A stretch of 64,000 bases of DNA from Cytophagaceae bacterium (GTDB lineage: Bacteria; Bacteroidota; Bacteroidia; Cytophagales; Flexibacteraceae). Position numbers and translations under genes: made by a program. Shown one piece after another: positions 34,847 to 43,527 of the stretch. The stretch lies in the NCBI GenBank assembly GCA_947458545.1, contig CANGYH010000001.1, positions 186,001 to 250,000 on the forward strand, in the 5' to 3' direction. The notes beneath the pieces are model-generated. The model was not told the DNA's origin, ran no database searches, and was given only the letters and a program-made list of their open reading frames with translations. Within the stretch, counting starts at the first letter, position 1; every line of letters starts with the position of its first letter.

Positions 34847-35467
34847 ATGGCCTTAGCAACACGCAAAAAACCTTGGTTTTCAGGCGGCTTACATGCGCGC
34901 CGCAACCCGTATCCGATGATGTTGGGTTTGGCCATGGGCAGTAGTACGATACTGTTTGTTTTTATACTGGCCATGTTGCTTGCGCGCAAGGCTACTACTG
35001 GTTTTGGGGCTTTAGACATCCCATGGGTGTTTTACTTTTCTACAGTGTTGATTGCCGTAAGCTCGGCTACGTTGTGGGTGGCTAGGCAACATTTTTTGGC
35101 AGAGCGTTATCGGCAGCACCTAAACTGGAGCGGTATTACCTTGGTGGCAGGCCTGGGCTTTATGCTGCTGCAGATAGAGGGTTGGCTATCGTTATACCGC
35201 AGCGGGCAGACGCTGGCTGACAGTATGGCCCTTGCTTTCTTGTACTTACTCTCTGGGCTGCACTTTGGGCACATGGCCTTGGCCATGGGCTTGCTTTTTT
35301 GGGCCGTAATGGACAGCAGCCGCAACCGCACCTATGTAGAAGGGTATTTGCAAAGCATTGACCCTGCCAAACGTACGCGCTTATTGATGGCTTACTGGTT
35401 TTGGCACTTTACAGACGGCCTTTGGTTGCTGCTGTTGATGGCCTTTGTTTTTGTGCTTGGGCGCTAG
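34847..35467 (+). CDS. cytochrome c oxidase subunit III family protein (orphan)
   Basis: A 206-residue membrane protein with five hydrophobic segments. GLHFGHMALAMGLLFWAV and the C-terminal AYWFWHFTDGLWLLLLMAFVFVLG are the subunit III (CoxC/CyoC/caa3-type) signatures, and the conserved FxxxFWHFxDxxW pattern is clear. Subunit III supports the stability of the heme-copper oxidase and its proton uptake. No subunit I, II or IV gene is in the window, so this copy is separated from its usual operon. It may be an extra subunit for a complex encoded elsewhere. Confidence 0.85.
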   Translation: MALATRKKPWFSGGLHARRNPYPMMLGLAMGSSTILFVFILAMLLARKATTGFGALDIPWVFYFSTVLIAVSSATLWVARQHFLAERYRQHLNWSGITLVAGLGFMLLQIEGWLSLYRSGQTLADSMALAFLYLLSGLHFGHMALAMGLLFWAVMDSSRNRTYVEGYLQSIDPAKRTRLLMAYWFWHFTDGLWLLLLMAFVFVLGR

Positions 35468-35546
35468 CTTGCGCAGTAACAGGGCCCAACTGCCTGCGGG
35501 GGTTATCCGTAAGCGCCAGGGTAAGCCCACAGAACCCGACAAAGCC

Positions 35547-35831
35547 ATGGATCTGAATGTTCTAAGCAAAGAGAATCAATATAAACTAGTAACCGCCGGC
35601 GCGGCCTTGCTGGCCGGCGTTGTTGTAAAAGCAGCTCTTACGGCCGCTTGGCGTGCGTACCGGAAGGCTGACCCGCCTCAAAATCCTGACGATCGTAACG
35701 TAGCCTGGAGCGAGGCTCTGGCCTGGACGGTAGCCAGCTCGGTAGCCATGGGTGTAGGAGGATTGGTGGCGCGCCGGGGTGTGGCAGGGCTAATCTCTAA
35801 ACCTGCCGGTGCAGAGGAGCCACTGGTATAG
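35547..35831 (+). CDS. DUF4235-like small membrane protein
   Basis: A 94-residue protein from ATG 35547. One hydrophobic helix (LVTAGAALLAGVVVKAAL) is followed by AWRAYRKADPPQNPDDRNVAWSEALAWTVASSVAMGVGGLVARRG, which matches the DUF4235 plan: a WR-x-x-x-x-PP-x-P linker, then a second helix with small residues and a basic end. The function is unknown. It starts 79 bases after COX3. Its stop codon TAG sits in the loop of a strong hairpin described separately. Confidence 0.72.
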   Translation: MDLNVLSKENQYKLVTAGAALLAGVVVKAALTAAWRAYRKADPPQNPDDRNVAWSEALAWTVASSVAMGVGGLVARRGVAGLISKPAGAEEPLV

Positions 35832-35857
35832 CGGCTGCCGCTACCTCTGCACCGGCA
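35804..35857 (+). terminator. hairpin terminator overlapping the 3' end of the DUF4235-like gene
   Basis: TGCCGGTGCAGAGG (35804-35817) pairs perfectly with CCTCTGCACCGGCA (35844-35857), a 14-base stem. The loop contains a second hairpin TAGCGG-CTG-CCGCTA (35829-35843) whose first three bases are the stop codon. AATTTAA follows. The convergent glycosyltransferase ends at 35893. Confidence 0.6.
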
Positions 35858-35892
35858 ATTTAACCATTAACAAGCCCAAACCAAAGCTCCGA

Positions 35893-36801
35893 CTATGGCT
35901 GTGCCTTAAACACCTGCTGCCAATACCAAAGGGCTTTTGCCCGATTAGCAGCCGTACGCAGGCTGAGAAGATGCAGGATACGCACACCATAAAACGCTTT
36001 TGCATACCACTGCCCCATGTATTTGCGCAAAAAGGCGTACTCGTTCGGGAAGGTTTTTTGGCGGTACTTGGCCTCTTCGTTGGCAATGTCTGTGGCAGAG
36101 CCAGAGAGGTGATGGATTACTTTAGCACCGGGCTCGTAGGCTACCGCAAGCTTTTGCTGGGTGCGGACGACCCAAGCCCACAGGACATCCTCGTAGTACA
36201 TGAAAAAGTCTGATGGCAATTGGCCGCCGGGCATGCGCTCAATAACTGCCCGAGGGGCCATCCAGAAGGCACCCCATACCCAGTCTGGCCGGGCAGGTAG
36301 GTCTGGATCTGCCAAATCGTTGTAGTAGCGGCAGGTGCGGGCACTGGGAGACAGCAATTTTTCGAGACGTGTCAGGGCCAGCAACTCTGTGCTCAGGCGG
36401 GGGAATGCGCCTGTTACATACTGCGGCCGGCCGTCGGCATAGATGAGCTTGACAGACAATACCCCGACCGAAGAATCTGCCTCAAGGCGTTGCCATGCAA
36501 AGCTGATGGCATCCTCTACCAACTCGGTATCGCTGTTGAGGAGTAAGATGTAGCGGCCTCGTGCCTGTGCCCAACCGGCATTGTTGCCCCCGGCAAAGCC
36601 CAGGTTGCGCTGCTGCCTCAGTACACGTATTCGTGCATCGAGTGCCTCAAGGTGCGCTATATCGCCTATGGTGCTGGCATTATCCACCACCAGTACCTCG
36701 AAGCTGCATCCTCGGGTATGCTGCAAAATGGAGCGAACGCAGGCTTCTGTAAGGCCAGGTGTATTGTAATGAACAACAACGATGCTTACGTCTAACTGCA
36801 T
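35893..36801 (-). CDS. glycosyltransferase family 2, rhamnosyltransferase (WbbL)-like
   Basis: A 302-residue GT2. VSIVVVHYNTPGLTEACVRS, LVVDNASTI, LGFAGGNNAGWAQARGRYIL and LLNSDTELV (metal DxD-like site) are characteristic of the WbbL/rhamnosyl-transferase branch. YADGRPQYVTGAFPR and GAFWMAPRAVIERMPG are also branch-typical. ATG 36801 is one base from the stop of the upstream glycosyltransferase, so start choice and co-transcription agree; longer upstream starts overlap that gene. It ends the second glycan block. Donor and acceptor are unknown. Confidence 0.88.
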   Translation of the reverse strand: MQLDVSIVVVHYNTPGLTEACVRSILQHTRGCSFEVLVVDNASTIGDIAHLEALDARIRVLRQQRNLGFAGGNNAGWAQARGRYILLLNSDTELVEDAISFAWQRLEADSSVGVLSVKLIYADGRPQYVTGAFPRLSTELLALTRLEKLLSPSARTCRYYNDLADPDLPARPDWVWGAFWMAPRAVIERMPGGQLPSDFFMYYEDVLWAWVVRTQQKLAVAYEPGAKVIHHLSGSATDIANEEAKYRQKTFPNEYAFLRKYMGQWYAKAFYGVRILHLLSLRTAANRAKALWYWQQVFKAQP

Positions 36802-36802
36802 A

Positions 36803-37927
36803 TCATTGGACAGCAGCAAGGGCCGCTGCAAGCTGCTGGGCATGGTTTTGTAAAGAAAACCGATTAAAAGCATCCTCTTGGGCAGCCCTGCAGATGGCAG
36901 CCCAGTCTTGATGGTTTGTTAAGAGTTGCGCTGCCTTGGCGGCCAGGTCTTGCGCATTGCCGGCCTCAAAGAGCAACCCCGTCTGCTGCGGAGTTACAAC
37001 CTCGCGGGCTGCACCGGCGTCTGCCACCAATACTGGTATGCCACTTTTTTGAGCCTCTACTGTAACGCGGCCAAAAGCCTCTGCCCGGCTGGCTACCACC
37101 AGTATACGGCCCTGGGCAAAGACGGCCCGCCTATTGGCCTGGTGGGGGTAGATTTCCAACCTGTCTGCCACGCCTAAAGACGTAGCCTGGCTCCAAAGCC
37201 TATCTATCATTTGTGGGGTACCGCTGCCGATGCAAACCAGCCTCGTACCCAACCCATACAAGAGGGGCTCAGCCAAGGCGCAGACGGCTAATGCCTGGTT
37301 TTTGCCTTCTGAGATGGCCCCTGCCATCAGCAAAACGGGGGCACCAGGCAATTCTGAGGGCCTTATGGGGTGCCAGTCAATCTCGCAGGCGCAATACACC
37401 AGGTGCAGTTTGCTGCTGGGTATAAATTTCTCTAGCTTTTGGCGCACCGCCAGGCTATTGACGATCAGGCCATGGCTGAGCCTGTTCATTAGCGCATAGC
37501 TGCGCGTTTGCCCATATTGCCAAACCAGGCCATGGTCTTCTTCAACAAACTCGTGAACGTACCAGATATGGTGCACCCGCGCCAAAGCCGCGCCCAGCGC
37601 CCCCGCCGGGATGGTAGAGGTATTGGTGATTACCACATCGGCCCGCACGGCCCGGACAAAGGCGGCAATCTTTAGAGCTGTGCGGACGAACCCACGTATA
37701 AACTTGACCTTTTGCCAGGCTGTTAGCTCTGCGGTGCCCGTCCAATGGTCTTGCGCTATGACTTGGTATCCGGTAATCCAAGGTGCCACATGGCTCAAGA
37801 AGGGGCCCTCTTGTGGCACTACCACAAACACCTGATGGCCTTGGCCTTGCAAGGCGCGGCAGCTCTCTGCAATGGCAAGCTCTGCGCCTGCCAACCCGGC
37901 TGTGTGGCAACAGATTACTATCCGCAT
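36803..37927 (-). CDS. glycosyltransferase family 4
   Basis: A 374-residue GT-B fold transferase. MRIVICCHTAGLAGAELAIAES is the N-terminal Rossmann start with the GGAE-like substrate loop, DVVITNTSTIPAGALGAAL and WYVHEFVEEDH follow, and the GT4 catalytic E-x7-E motif is SRAEAFGRVTVEAQKSGIPV. It uses a retaining mechanism. It overlaps the upstream GT2 gene by 10 bases and is one base from the next, so it belongs to a tight operon. Confidence 0.9.
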   Translation of the reverse strand: MRIVICCHTAGLAGAELAIAESCRALQGQGHQVFVVVPQEGPFLSHVAPWITGYQVIAQDHWTGTAELTAWQKVKFIRGFVRTALKIAAFVRAVRADVVITNTSTIPAGALGAALARVHHIWYVHEFVEEDHGLVWQYGQTRSYALMNRLSHGLIVNSLAVRQKLEKFIPSSKLHLVYCACEIDWHPIRPSELPGAPVLLMAGAISEGKNQALAVCALAEPLLYGLGTRLVCIGSGTPQMIDRLWSQATSLGVADRLEIYPHQANRRAVFAQGRILVVASRAEAFGRVTVEAQKSGIPVLVADAGAAREVVTPQQTGLLFEAGNAQDLAAKAAQLLTNHQDWAAICRAAQEDAFNRFSLQNHAQQLAAALAAVQ

Positions 37928-38958
37928 AATTCGTCTGCTGGGCCGGGTTGGTAGGGTTGGTCCAGAAAGGCTAGGGGCTTGTAGAGGTCATGCAGATTGC
38001 CTGTTGCCAGACGCTTACCTAAGCCGAGGTAGGGCCTTTTTATCAGCAAATGTGGGTTCTGCAACCCCCAAGACACCCACATGGCCAGCGCCTTGCCCTT
38101 GGCCTGATTTTCTGCATACTGGCACATTTGTGCCTCGGCAATGCGCCTGCGGGCAGCGGCAATCTCTTGGGCGAGGCCATCTGGGTAGTGTTGGGCTATG
38201 GCAACCAGTAGTTTTAACTGGCTGCGGTAAATGTTTGCCGAATTGTACGACTTACTGCTGGCATGGAACCGCAGCGCAGCAATAGGGCATGGCACCACTG
38301 CAGGCACCAGGCCCTGCCGCTCCAAACGTATCCATAGCTCCCAGTCCATCAGGTCGGTCTCTGCAAACTGGCCGATCAGGCTACGCCGCAGCAGCGTGCT
38401 GGGGTGGTAGATCCAACACTCTTGCAAGAAGCTGCGCCCCGGCCTGGCATCTGGCCAAGGCTTTGGGTTGAAGGTGGCTTTCGTGGCTCCGAGCGTATCA
38501 ACGGCCCACACTTTGCCTGTTACCCAATCTTTATTAGGGCTACCTGCCAGGCCGTTTACCAGGTGCAGCAGGCCTTTGGGTAGCAGGTAATCGTCGCTGT
38601 TGAGCACCAAGACGTATTCTCCTTTGGCTTGGGCTAAGGCCATGTTATTGGCATCCCAAGTGCCGGCGTCTTTGCCTATGCGGTGCCAGGCCAGGTGTGG
38701 CGCATAGTGGGCAATCACCTGGGCCGAGGTATCGGTGCTGCCGCCATCGGCCAGCAGAATCTCGATGTCTGGGTACTGCTGAGCCAGTACAGACCGCAGA
38801 CACTCTTCAAGATACTGGCCTTGGTTATAGCTGGGCACCAAGACGCTAATGCTAGGCCAGACCTTGGCGGGGTCATAGGCTGTGGAATCTACCACTTCTG
38901 TCCATGGCCAGCCTTTGGCTTCAGGCTGCAATGGAGATGGCAGTCTGCGCTCACTCAT
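37918..38958 (-). CDS. glycosyltransferase family 2
   Basis: A 346-residue GT2 with SISVLVPSYNQGQYLEECLR, LADGGSTDTSAQVI and LVLNSDDYLLPKG. The first 35 residues (MSERRLPSPLQPEAKGWPWT) are an extra N-terminal segment. It resembles the following GT2 gene strongly (NQ-Y/WLE motif, ADGGSTD, LNSDD), which suggests a tandem duplication with divergence. The ATG overlaps the TGA of that upstream gene as ATGA. It probably adds one residue to a surface glycan. Confidence 0.87.
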   Translation of the reverse strand: MSERRLPSPLQPEAKGWPWTEVVDSTAYDPAKVWPSISVLVPSYNQGQYLEECLRSVLAQQYPDIEILLADGGSTDTSAQVIAHYAPHLAWHRIGKDAGTWDANNMALAQAKGEYVLVLNSDDYLLPKGLLHLVNGLAGSPNKDWVTGKVWAVDTLGATKATFNPKPWPDARPGRSFLQECWIYHPSTLLRRSLIGQFAETDLMDWELWIRLERQGLVPAVVPCPIAALRFHASSKSYNSANIYRSQLKLLVAIAQHYPDGLAQEIAAARRRIAEAQMCQYAENQAKGKALAMWVSWGLQNPHLLIKRPYLGLGKRLATGNLHDLYKPLAFLDQPYQPGPADELCG

Positions 38959-39842
38959 ATCGGCAAGATGAACCGCTGGGTCCGACGGTCAAACCGGATA
39001 CGAGGCACTTCTGAAAACAACGGTTTTATGAGCCGCCGACGCAGCGCATCTTTCCCGATGCCTTTAAGTTTGGAAATCAGAGCCTCGTGCCTGCGGATTT
39101 TGGCCACCCGGGCCATCACGACAAGGCTAGGTGGGCTTTCGTTTCGTAGCTCGGCTGCTTCGGCCTCGTAGGCTTCTAACTGCTCTAGGCTAGCCTGGTT
39201 TTTACTCCGCACCCGAAAGCCCCCTATCAGGGCATCGGTGCTGTAAAGCGGCGCATGGCGAAAGAAACGGTACCATAACTCGTAGTCGCCCGCTAGCTTT
39301 AGGTCTGTGCGCATAGTGGCCCCGGCTCGCTCCCAAAGAGAGCGCCGCCAGTAGGTACTTTCTTGCTGGATCCATTTATGATCGAGCACGAAGGCCTCGG
39401 CAGACCAAGCTTTGGGAGGCTCTAGCGCCACGGCGCAGCCAAGCTCATCTACGGCGCACCTGTAGCCGGTAATCCACTCGGCCTGGCCGATGTCTGTAAA
39501 CAGGCGTGCCAGGGTTAGCAATGCGCCGGGCATCAGCACATCGTCTGAGTTTAGATAACCCATAATCTCACCCGTTGAGCGCGCAAAGCCCTTCTGGATG
39601 GCATCGTACATGCCCTTGTCGGGCTCAACGATGCAAAAGCTAAGCTTGTCGCGGTAGCGCTCCAGAATCTCTAGCGAGCCATCGGTAGAGCCGCCGTCAA
39701 CGACGCCGTACTCAAGATTCGGATAGCCCTGCCCGAGTACAGATTGTAAGGTGCGCTCCAACCAAGCGGCCTGGTTGTAACTGGGGGTTACCAGGGTTAT
39801 GCGCGGAAGTGTGTTCAAATCAATAAACCAGTCAAAAGCCAA
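38955..39842 (-). CDS. glycosyltransferase family 2 with TTG start
   Basis: A 295-residue GT2: RITLVTPSYNQAAWLERTLQ, VVDGGSTDGSLEILERY, EPDKGMYDAIQKGFARSTGE and YLNSDDVLMPG. These blocks match the family that acts on polyprenyl-linked or Wzy-type glycans. The start appears to be TTG at 39842: no ATG or GTG is in frame before the GT domain, and the TAG of the upstream MDR gene is in frame four codons earlier. It overlaps the next GT2 gene by four bases. An unannotated ATT start a few codons in is possible. Confidence 0.85.
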   Translation of the reverse strand: MAFDWFIDLNTLPRITLVTPSYNQAAWLERTLQSVLGQGYPNLEYGVVDGGSTDGSLEILERYRDKLSFCIVEPDKGMYDAIQKGFARSTGEIMGYLNSDDVLMPGALLTLARLFTDIGQAEWITGYRCAVDELGCAVALEPPKAWSAEAFVLDHKWIQQESTYWRRSLWERAGATMRTDLKLAGDYELWYRFFRHAPLYSTDALIGGFRVRSKNQASLEQLEAYEAEAAELRNESPPSLVVMARVAKIRRHEALISKLKGIGKDALRRRLIKPLFSEVPRIRFDRRTQRFILPI

Positions 39843-39854
39843 CCCACCGTAAAA

Positions 39855-40853
39855 CTAGGCTATGGTAATAACAATCTTGCCTAGCCCGTCGCCTCGTCCC
39901 ATGGCCTCGAAGGCTTCATTAACTCGGCTTAAAGGAAAATGCTGGCCAACCGTAGGTCTCATCTGGTGCTTATTGACGAAGGCTAGCATGTCGGCAAAGT
40001 CCTCTGGACTGCCCATCGTAGTCCCCAGAATGTCTACCTGTTTCCAGAATATGCGTTGGGGTGGCATGCTCGGCCAAGGCCCTGCCGTACCGCCAAAAAG
40101 CACAATGCGGCCGCCGTCGTTGGCAAGGTCAATCAACTTAGAAAAGTCAGCCCCCCCGGCTGAGTCTATGATGAGGTCGAACCCGCCTGCCTGGGCTTTC
40201 AGGTCTTTATGCCAGTCTTCGTTTTTGTAGCAGATGCCACCTGCCGCGCCGGCTGCCAGGCAGGCTTGCACTTTTTGCTCTGAGCCTGCAGTTACGTACA
40301 CCTGTGCCCCGGCATGCAGGCCAAAGTGCAGCGCAAGCTGGGCTGCCCCACCTCCGGCGCCTGTAATCAATAGTTTTTCGCCGGCTTGGAGCCTGCCTCT
40401 GTAAAACATGGCCCTAAACGCCGTAAGCCCTGCGAGTGGCAAGGCAGCAGCCTCTATGGCAGATAGATGAGCAGGCTGCGGAGCCAGGTTGGACTCCGGC
40501 ACGCATACATATGCTGCCAGGCAGCCTTGCGTGGGCATACCAAGTATGCCGAAGCCCTTTGAGGGCGCCTTTCTGTCGGAGCCCCAGTTGAGGGCAGGGT
40601 TGATGATGACTTGCCTGCCTACCCAAGCCTCGTCTGCAGTACTGCCTACTGCCTCTACCCGCCCCGCGCCATCGCTGCCGAGTATGGCCGGGTATTGCAA
40701 CCCTCCATATTGCCCTTGCTGGATCCACCAGTCGCGGCGGTTTAGGGCTGCTGCCTCTAGCCTAACCAATGCTTCACCCGGGCCAGGCTGGGGGGTAGGT
40801 ACATCTTCAATAACCAGTGTGGCTCCCTTAGCGGGCAGAACGGCGGCTTTCAT
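39855..40853 (-). CDS. MDR-family quinone oxidoreductase-like zinc-independent alcohol dehydrogenase
   Basis: A 332-residue medium-chain dehydrogenase/reductase. The GroES-like N-terminal domain reads PQPGPGEALVRLEAAALNRRDWWIQQG and YPAILGSDGAGRVEAVG; the NRRD position is Arg-Asp where zinc enzymes have Cys, so it is likely zinc-free like quinone oxidoreductases. The Rossmann domain is seen at GEKLLITGAGGGAAQLAL and the following VYVTAGSEQK. It would reduce a quinone, enone or aldehyde with NAD(P)H. Its TAG stop is followed after 12 bases, in the same frame, by the TTG of the next gene. Confidence 0.88.
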   Translation of the reverse strand: MKAAVLPAKGATLVIEDVPTPQPGPGEALVRLEAAALNRRDWWIQQGQYGGLQYPAILGSDGAGRVEAVGSTADEAWVGRQVIINPALNWGSDRKAPSKGFGILGMPTQGCLAAYVCVPESNLAPQPAHLSAIEAAALPLAGLTAFRAMFYRGRLQAGEKLLITGAGGGAAQLALHFGLHAGAQVYVTAGSEQKVQACLAAGAAGGICYKNEDWHKDLKAQAGGFDLIIDSAGGADFSKLIDLANDGGRIVLFGGTAGPWPSMPPQRIFWKQVDILGTTMGSPEDFADMLAFVNKHQMRPTVGQHFPLSRVNEAFEAMGRGDGLGKIVITIA

Positions 40854-40882
40854 GCGTTGAGTCTTTTTGGGGTTGGGCAGGG

Positions 40883-43327
40883 CTATTCGTTGACGTACAC
40901 CCTGCGCACGCGCTCGCTAATGCGTGTGAGAATTTCGTAGGGTATGGTTTCTTCTATTTTGGCCAGGTCTTCTATGCGGTTTACCTCGTCAAAGATTACG
41001 ACTTCGTCAAGCTCGCGCACGTCGGGTAGGTGGGTTACATCTACCATGGTCATGTCCATACAGACGTTGCCGACGGTAGGGGCCAACCCACCACGTATGC
41101 GCATAGAGAAGCGGCCATTGCCCATCTTCCTAGAGAGACCGTCGGCATAGCCAATGGCTACGGTGGCAATGCGCTTTGGCTGTGCAAGCACCCATTTGTG
41201 GCCATAGCTCACGCTTTCGCCTGCAGGTACGGTTCTGATTTGAGTAACGATAGACTTGAGCCGTCCCACAGGTACCAGGCCCTGCTCGCCGCCCACCTCA
41301 ACACCGTAGAGGCCGATACCAAGGCGTACCATGTCTAAAGCTGCTTTAGGCAGGCGGGCCGCCCCGGGGGTATTGGCAATGTGGCGCAAAAAGGGCTTAG
41401 GCCAGGCAGCTTGTAATTGCTGGGTCATGGCCAGGAAGCGGGCTAGCTGGGTTTCTGTAAATGGGTCTTGGCTCGGGTCGTCTGCCGCTGCCAGGTGTGA
41501 GAATACCGACGCCAGAGATACCTGCCCGGCCATGGGTACCAACTGCGCCAATACGGCCTGCATTTCGTCGGCATCAAAGCCGAGCCGGTTCATGCCCGTA
41601 TTAAGCTCTAAATGGATGGCAGGGGATTTTTTATGAGCGCTGCACATGCTCAGCCAAGCGCGCAACTGCGAGAGGGTGTAAATAACAGGCTCCAGGTTGT
41701 GGCGCATGCAAAGCTCCATCTGCTCTTCGCTGGCGTTCATAACCATGATGGGCAGGCCTATGCCATAGTTGCGCAGAGCGGCTCCCTCGTCGGCATAGGC
41801 AACGGCCAGGTAATCTACCTTGTGGTAGGCTAGGGTAGAGGCAATCTGAAAACTGCCTGCCCCATACGCCCCGGCTTTAACCATAGCCATGATGCGATGA
41901 CCCTTAGGCAACCGTGCCCTGTAAAAGTTGAGGTTAGATACCAGGGCACTCAGATCTACCTCTAGCCGCGTGCCATGGGTGGCTCTTTGCAGGCGCTGCA
42001 CCACGCGCTCTAGCCCAAAGGCGCGGCCGCCCTTGACCAAGATCAAATTTTGAGCCACGTCTGAAGGCTCCAGGGCTGCAAGCAGGGTCTCTGTATTGGC
42101 AAAGCATTGGGTATTGCCAGGCAGCAGGTGGAGGTACGTTTGCCAGCGCGGCCCAACGGCCCATATCCTGTCAAATGCGCCTGATGCAATGATGCTTGCC
42201 GCTTGTTGGTACCGCTCTTGGGCGGCAAGCCCCACCTCGGGCAGGTCTGATAGAATCAGCCAGCGGCCCTCATGCCCTTGGTTGTAGAGAGCCAACTGTT
42301 GTACGGCGCTTTGCAAGCCGTCTAGGTCATTGTTATAGGTATCGTCTAAGATGCGGCAGCCGTAAAGGCCTTCCTTCCACTCTTGCCGCATAGCAAGTGG
42401 CCGCAGTAGGGGCAAGCCGGCCACCACCCTTGCCATGTCTAATCCAAGCGCGTATAGAAGTGTGGCCGCGTGCAATGCATTCTCAATGCTGGTGGCATCG
42501 GCAAAAGGCAGTTCTGCGGCAAACTGTTTACCCTCTACCGAAAACTGCACCAAGTAGTTGCCGGCTGCCTGCCGCTTTGCCTGGCCATTCCATTGCCAAC
42601 CTATCAAGGCAATGTCCGATGCTTGTTTACTTTCTATCCAGGTGGCCAGCGGGCTCTGGTTAGCCCAATAGACTACCACTTTGGCCTCGGCAAAGAGCTT
42701 CCACTTCTCTTCGAACTTCTCTTGGCGAGAGGTAAAGCCTGCGTCGTGTGCAGCCCCCAGGTAGGTAAATACGCCATGCGTTGGCTTTACGATGGCTTGC
42801 AAGCGCCCCATTTCGCCCACCAGCGAAATGCCTGCTTCGATTAGAGCAAGTTGATGGTAGGCCTGCATGCCCCAAACAGAAAGTGGCACCCCCACCTGGC
42901 TGTTGTAGCTACGCGGCGACTTGTAAACCGGCAGCAACGGGGCTGCAAGGCTGGCGGCCCATTCTTTGACCGTGGTCTTACCGTTGCTGCCTGTAATACC
43001 CACTACGGGGTAACCAAACTGCTGCCGATGGTGTGCGGCAAGGCGCTGGAGTGCCGCTATGCTGTTGGCCACCACCAACACAAATGCATCTGGGCCAGGC
43101 AATGGTGGCAGGTCTTCTACGACAAAAATCCGCACGCCTTTAGCGTACATCTCCGCAATGTGCAGGTGCCCATTGTGCCGAGGGCCTTTGATGGCAAAAA
43201 AACAAGCCTCTGCCGGTGCCGCTAGCAACCGAGAGTCTAGCAGCAAGTGGCTGATGGCCTTACCGTCGGGCAGACCGTAGGCCGATTCGGCCTCCAGCAC
43301 AGAGACAAGCGATTGGGCGTCTATCAT
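40883..43327 (-). CDS. bifunctional UDP-MurNAc-tripeptide:D-Ala-D-Ala ligase / alanine racemase
   Basis: An 814-residue fusion of two cell-wall enzymes. The MurF part (1 to about 450) has the LLDSRLLAAPAEACFFAIKG opening and the ATP loop VVGITGSNGKTTVKEW at 108-123. The Alr part (from about 455) begins TRLEVDLSALVSNLNFYR, with the PLP lysine in MVKAGAYGAG near residue 484, the catalytic tyrosine region VSYGHKWVL, and CMDMTMVDVTHLP near the end. It would make D-Ala and attach D-Ala-D-Ala to the UDP-linked peptide. This fusion is known in Bacteroidota. Start chosen at ATG 43327; the 31 residues upstream in frame are not conserved-looking. Confidence 0.93.
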   Translation of the reverse strand: MIDAQSLVSVLEAESAYGLPDGKAISHLLLDSRLLAAPAEACFFAIKGPRHNGHLHIAEMYAKGVRIFVVEDLPPLPGPDAFVLVVANSIAALQRLAAHHRQQFGYPVVGITGSNGKTTVKEWAASLAAPLLPVYKSPRSYNSQVGVPLSVWGMQAYHQLALIEAGISLVGEMGRLQAIVKPTHGVFTYLGAAHDAGFTSRQEKFEEKWKLFAEAKVVVYWANQSPLATWIESKQASDIALIGWQWNGQAKRQAAGNYLVQFSVEGKQFAAELPFADATSIENALHAATLLYALGLDMARVVAGLPLLRPLAMRQEWKEGLYGCRILDDTYNNDLDGLQSAVQQLALYNQGHEGRWLILSDLPEVGLAAQERYQQAASIIASGAFDRIWAVGPRWQTYLHLLPGNTQCFANTETLLAALEPSDVAQNLILVKGGRAFGLERVVQRLQRATHGTRLEVDLSALVSNLNFYRARLPKGHRIMAMVKAGAYGAGSFQIASTLAYHKVDYLAVAYADEGAALRNYGIGLPIMVMNASEEQMELCMRHNLEPVIYTLSQLRAWLSMCSAHKKSPAIHLELNTGMNRLGFDADEMQAVLAQLVPMAGQVSLASVFSHLAAADDPSQDPFTETQLARFLAMTQQLQAAWPKPFLRHIANTPGAARLPKAALDMVRLGIGLYGVEVGGEQGLVPVGRLKSIVTQIRTVPAGESVSYGHKWVLAQPKRIATVAIGYADGLSRKMGNGRFSMRIRGGLAPTVGNVCMDMTMVDVTHLPDVRELDEVVIFDEVNRIEDLAKIEETIPYEILTRISERVRRVYVNE

Positions 43328-43527
43328 GCAATGCAATGCGAAAGTAGCGCCTGGGCCTAAGCCAGCGCCTAAGCTTGGCCCGATTTTGGCTAAGAGATTA
43401 CTTTCTTTGCACAGGGCCAAGGATAGAAACCCACCTGGCCACTGTGCGTTTCAGCTTGCTTGTGTATGCCTTCAGGTTAGCAGGCTAGCAGAATCATCTA
43501 TCTCCCTCCTCAGATAAGCATTCATTC

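Noticed and set aside
40883-43327. MurF-alanine racemase fusion as a novel gene fusion
   Set aside because: This fusion is already known in Bacteroidota, so it is noted as a feature only.
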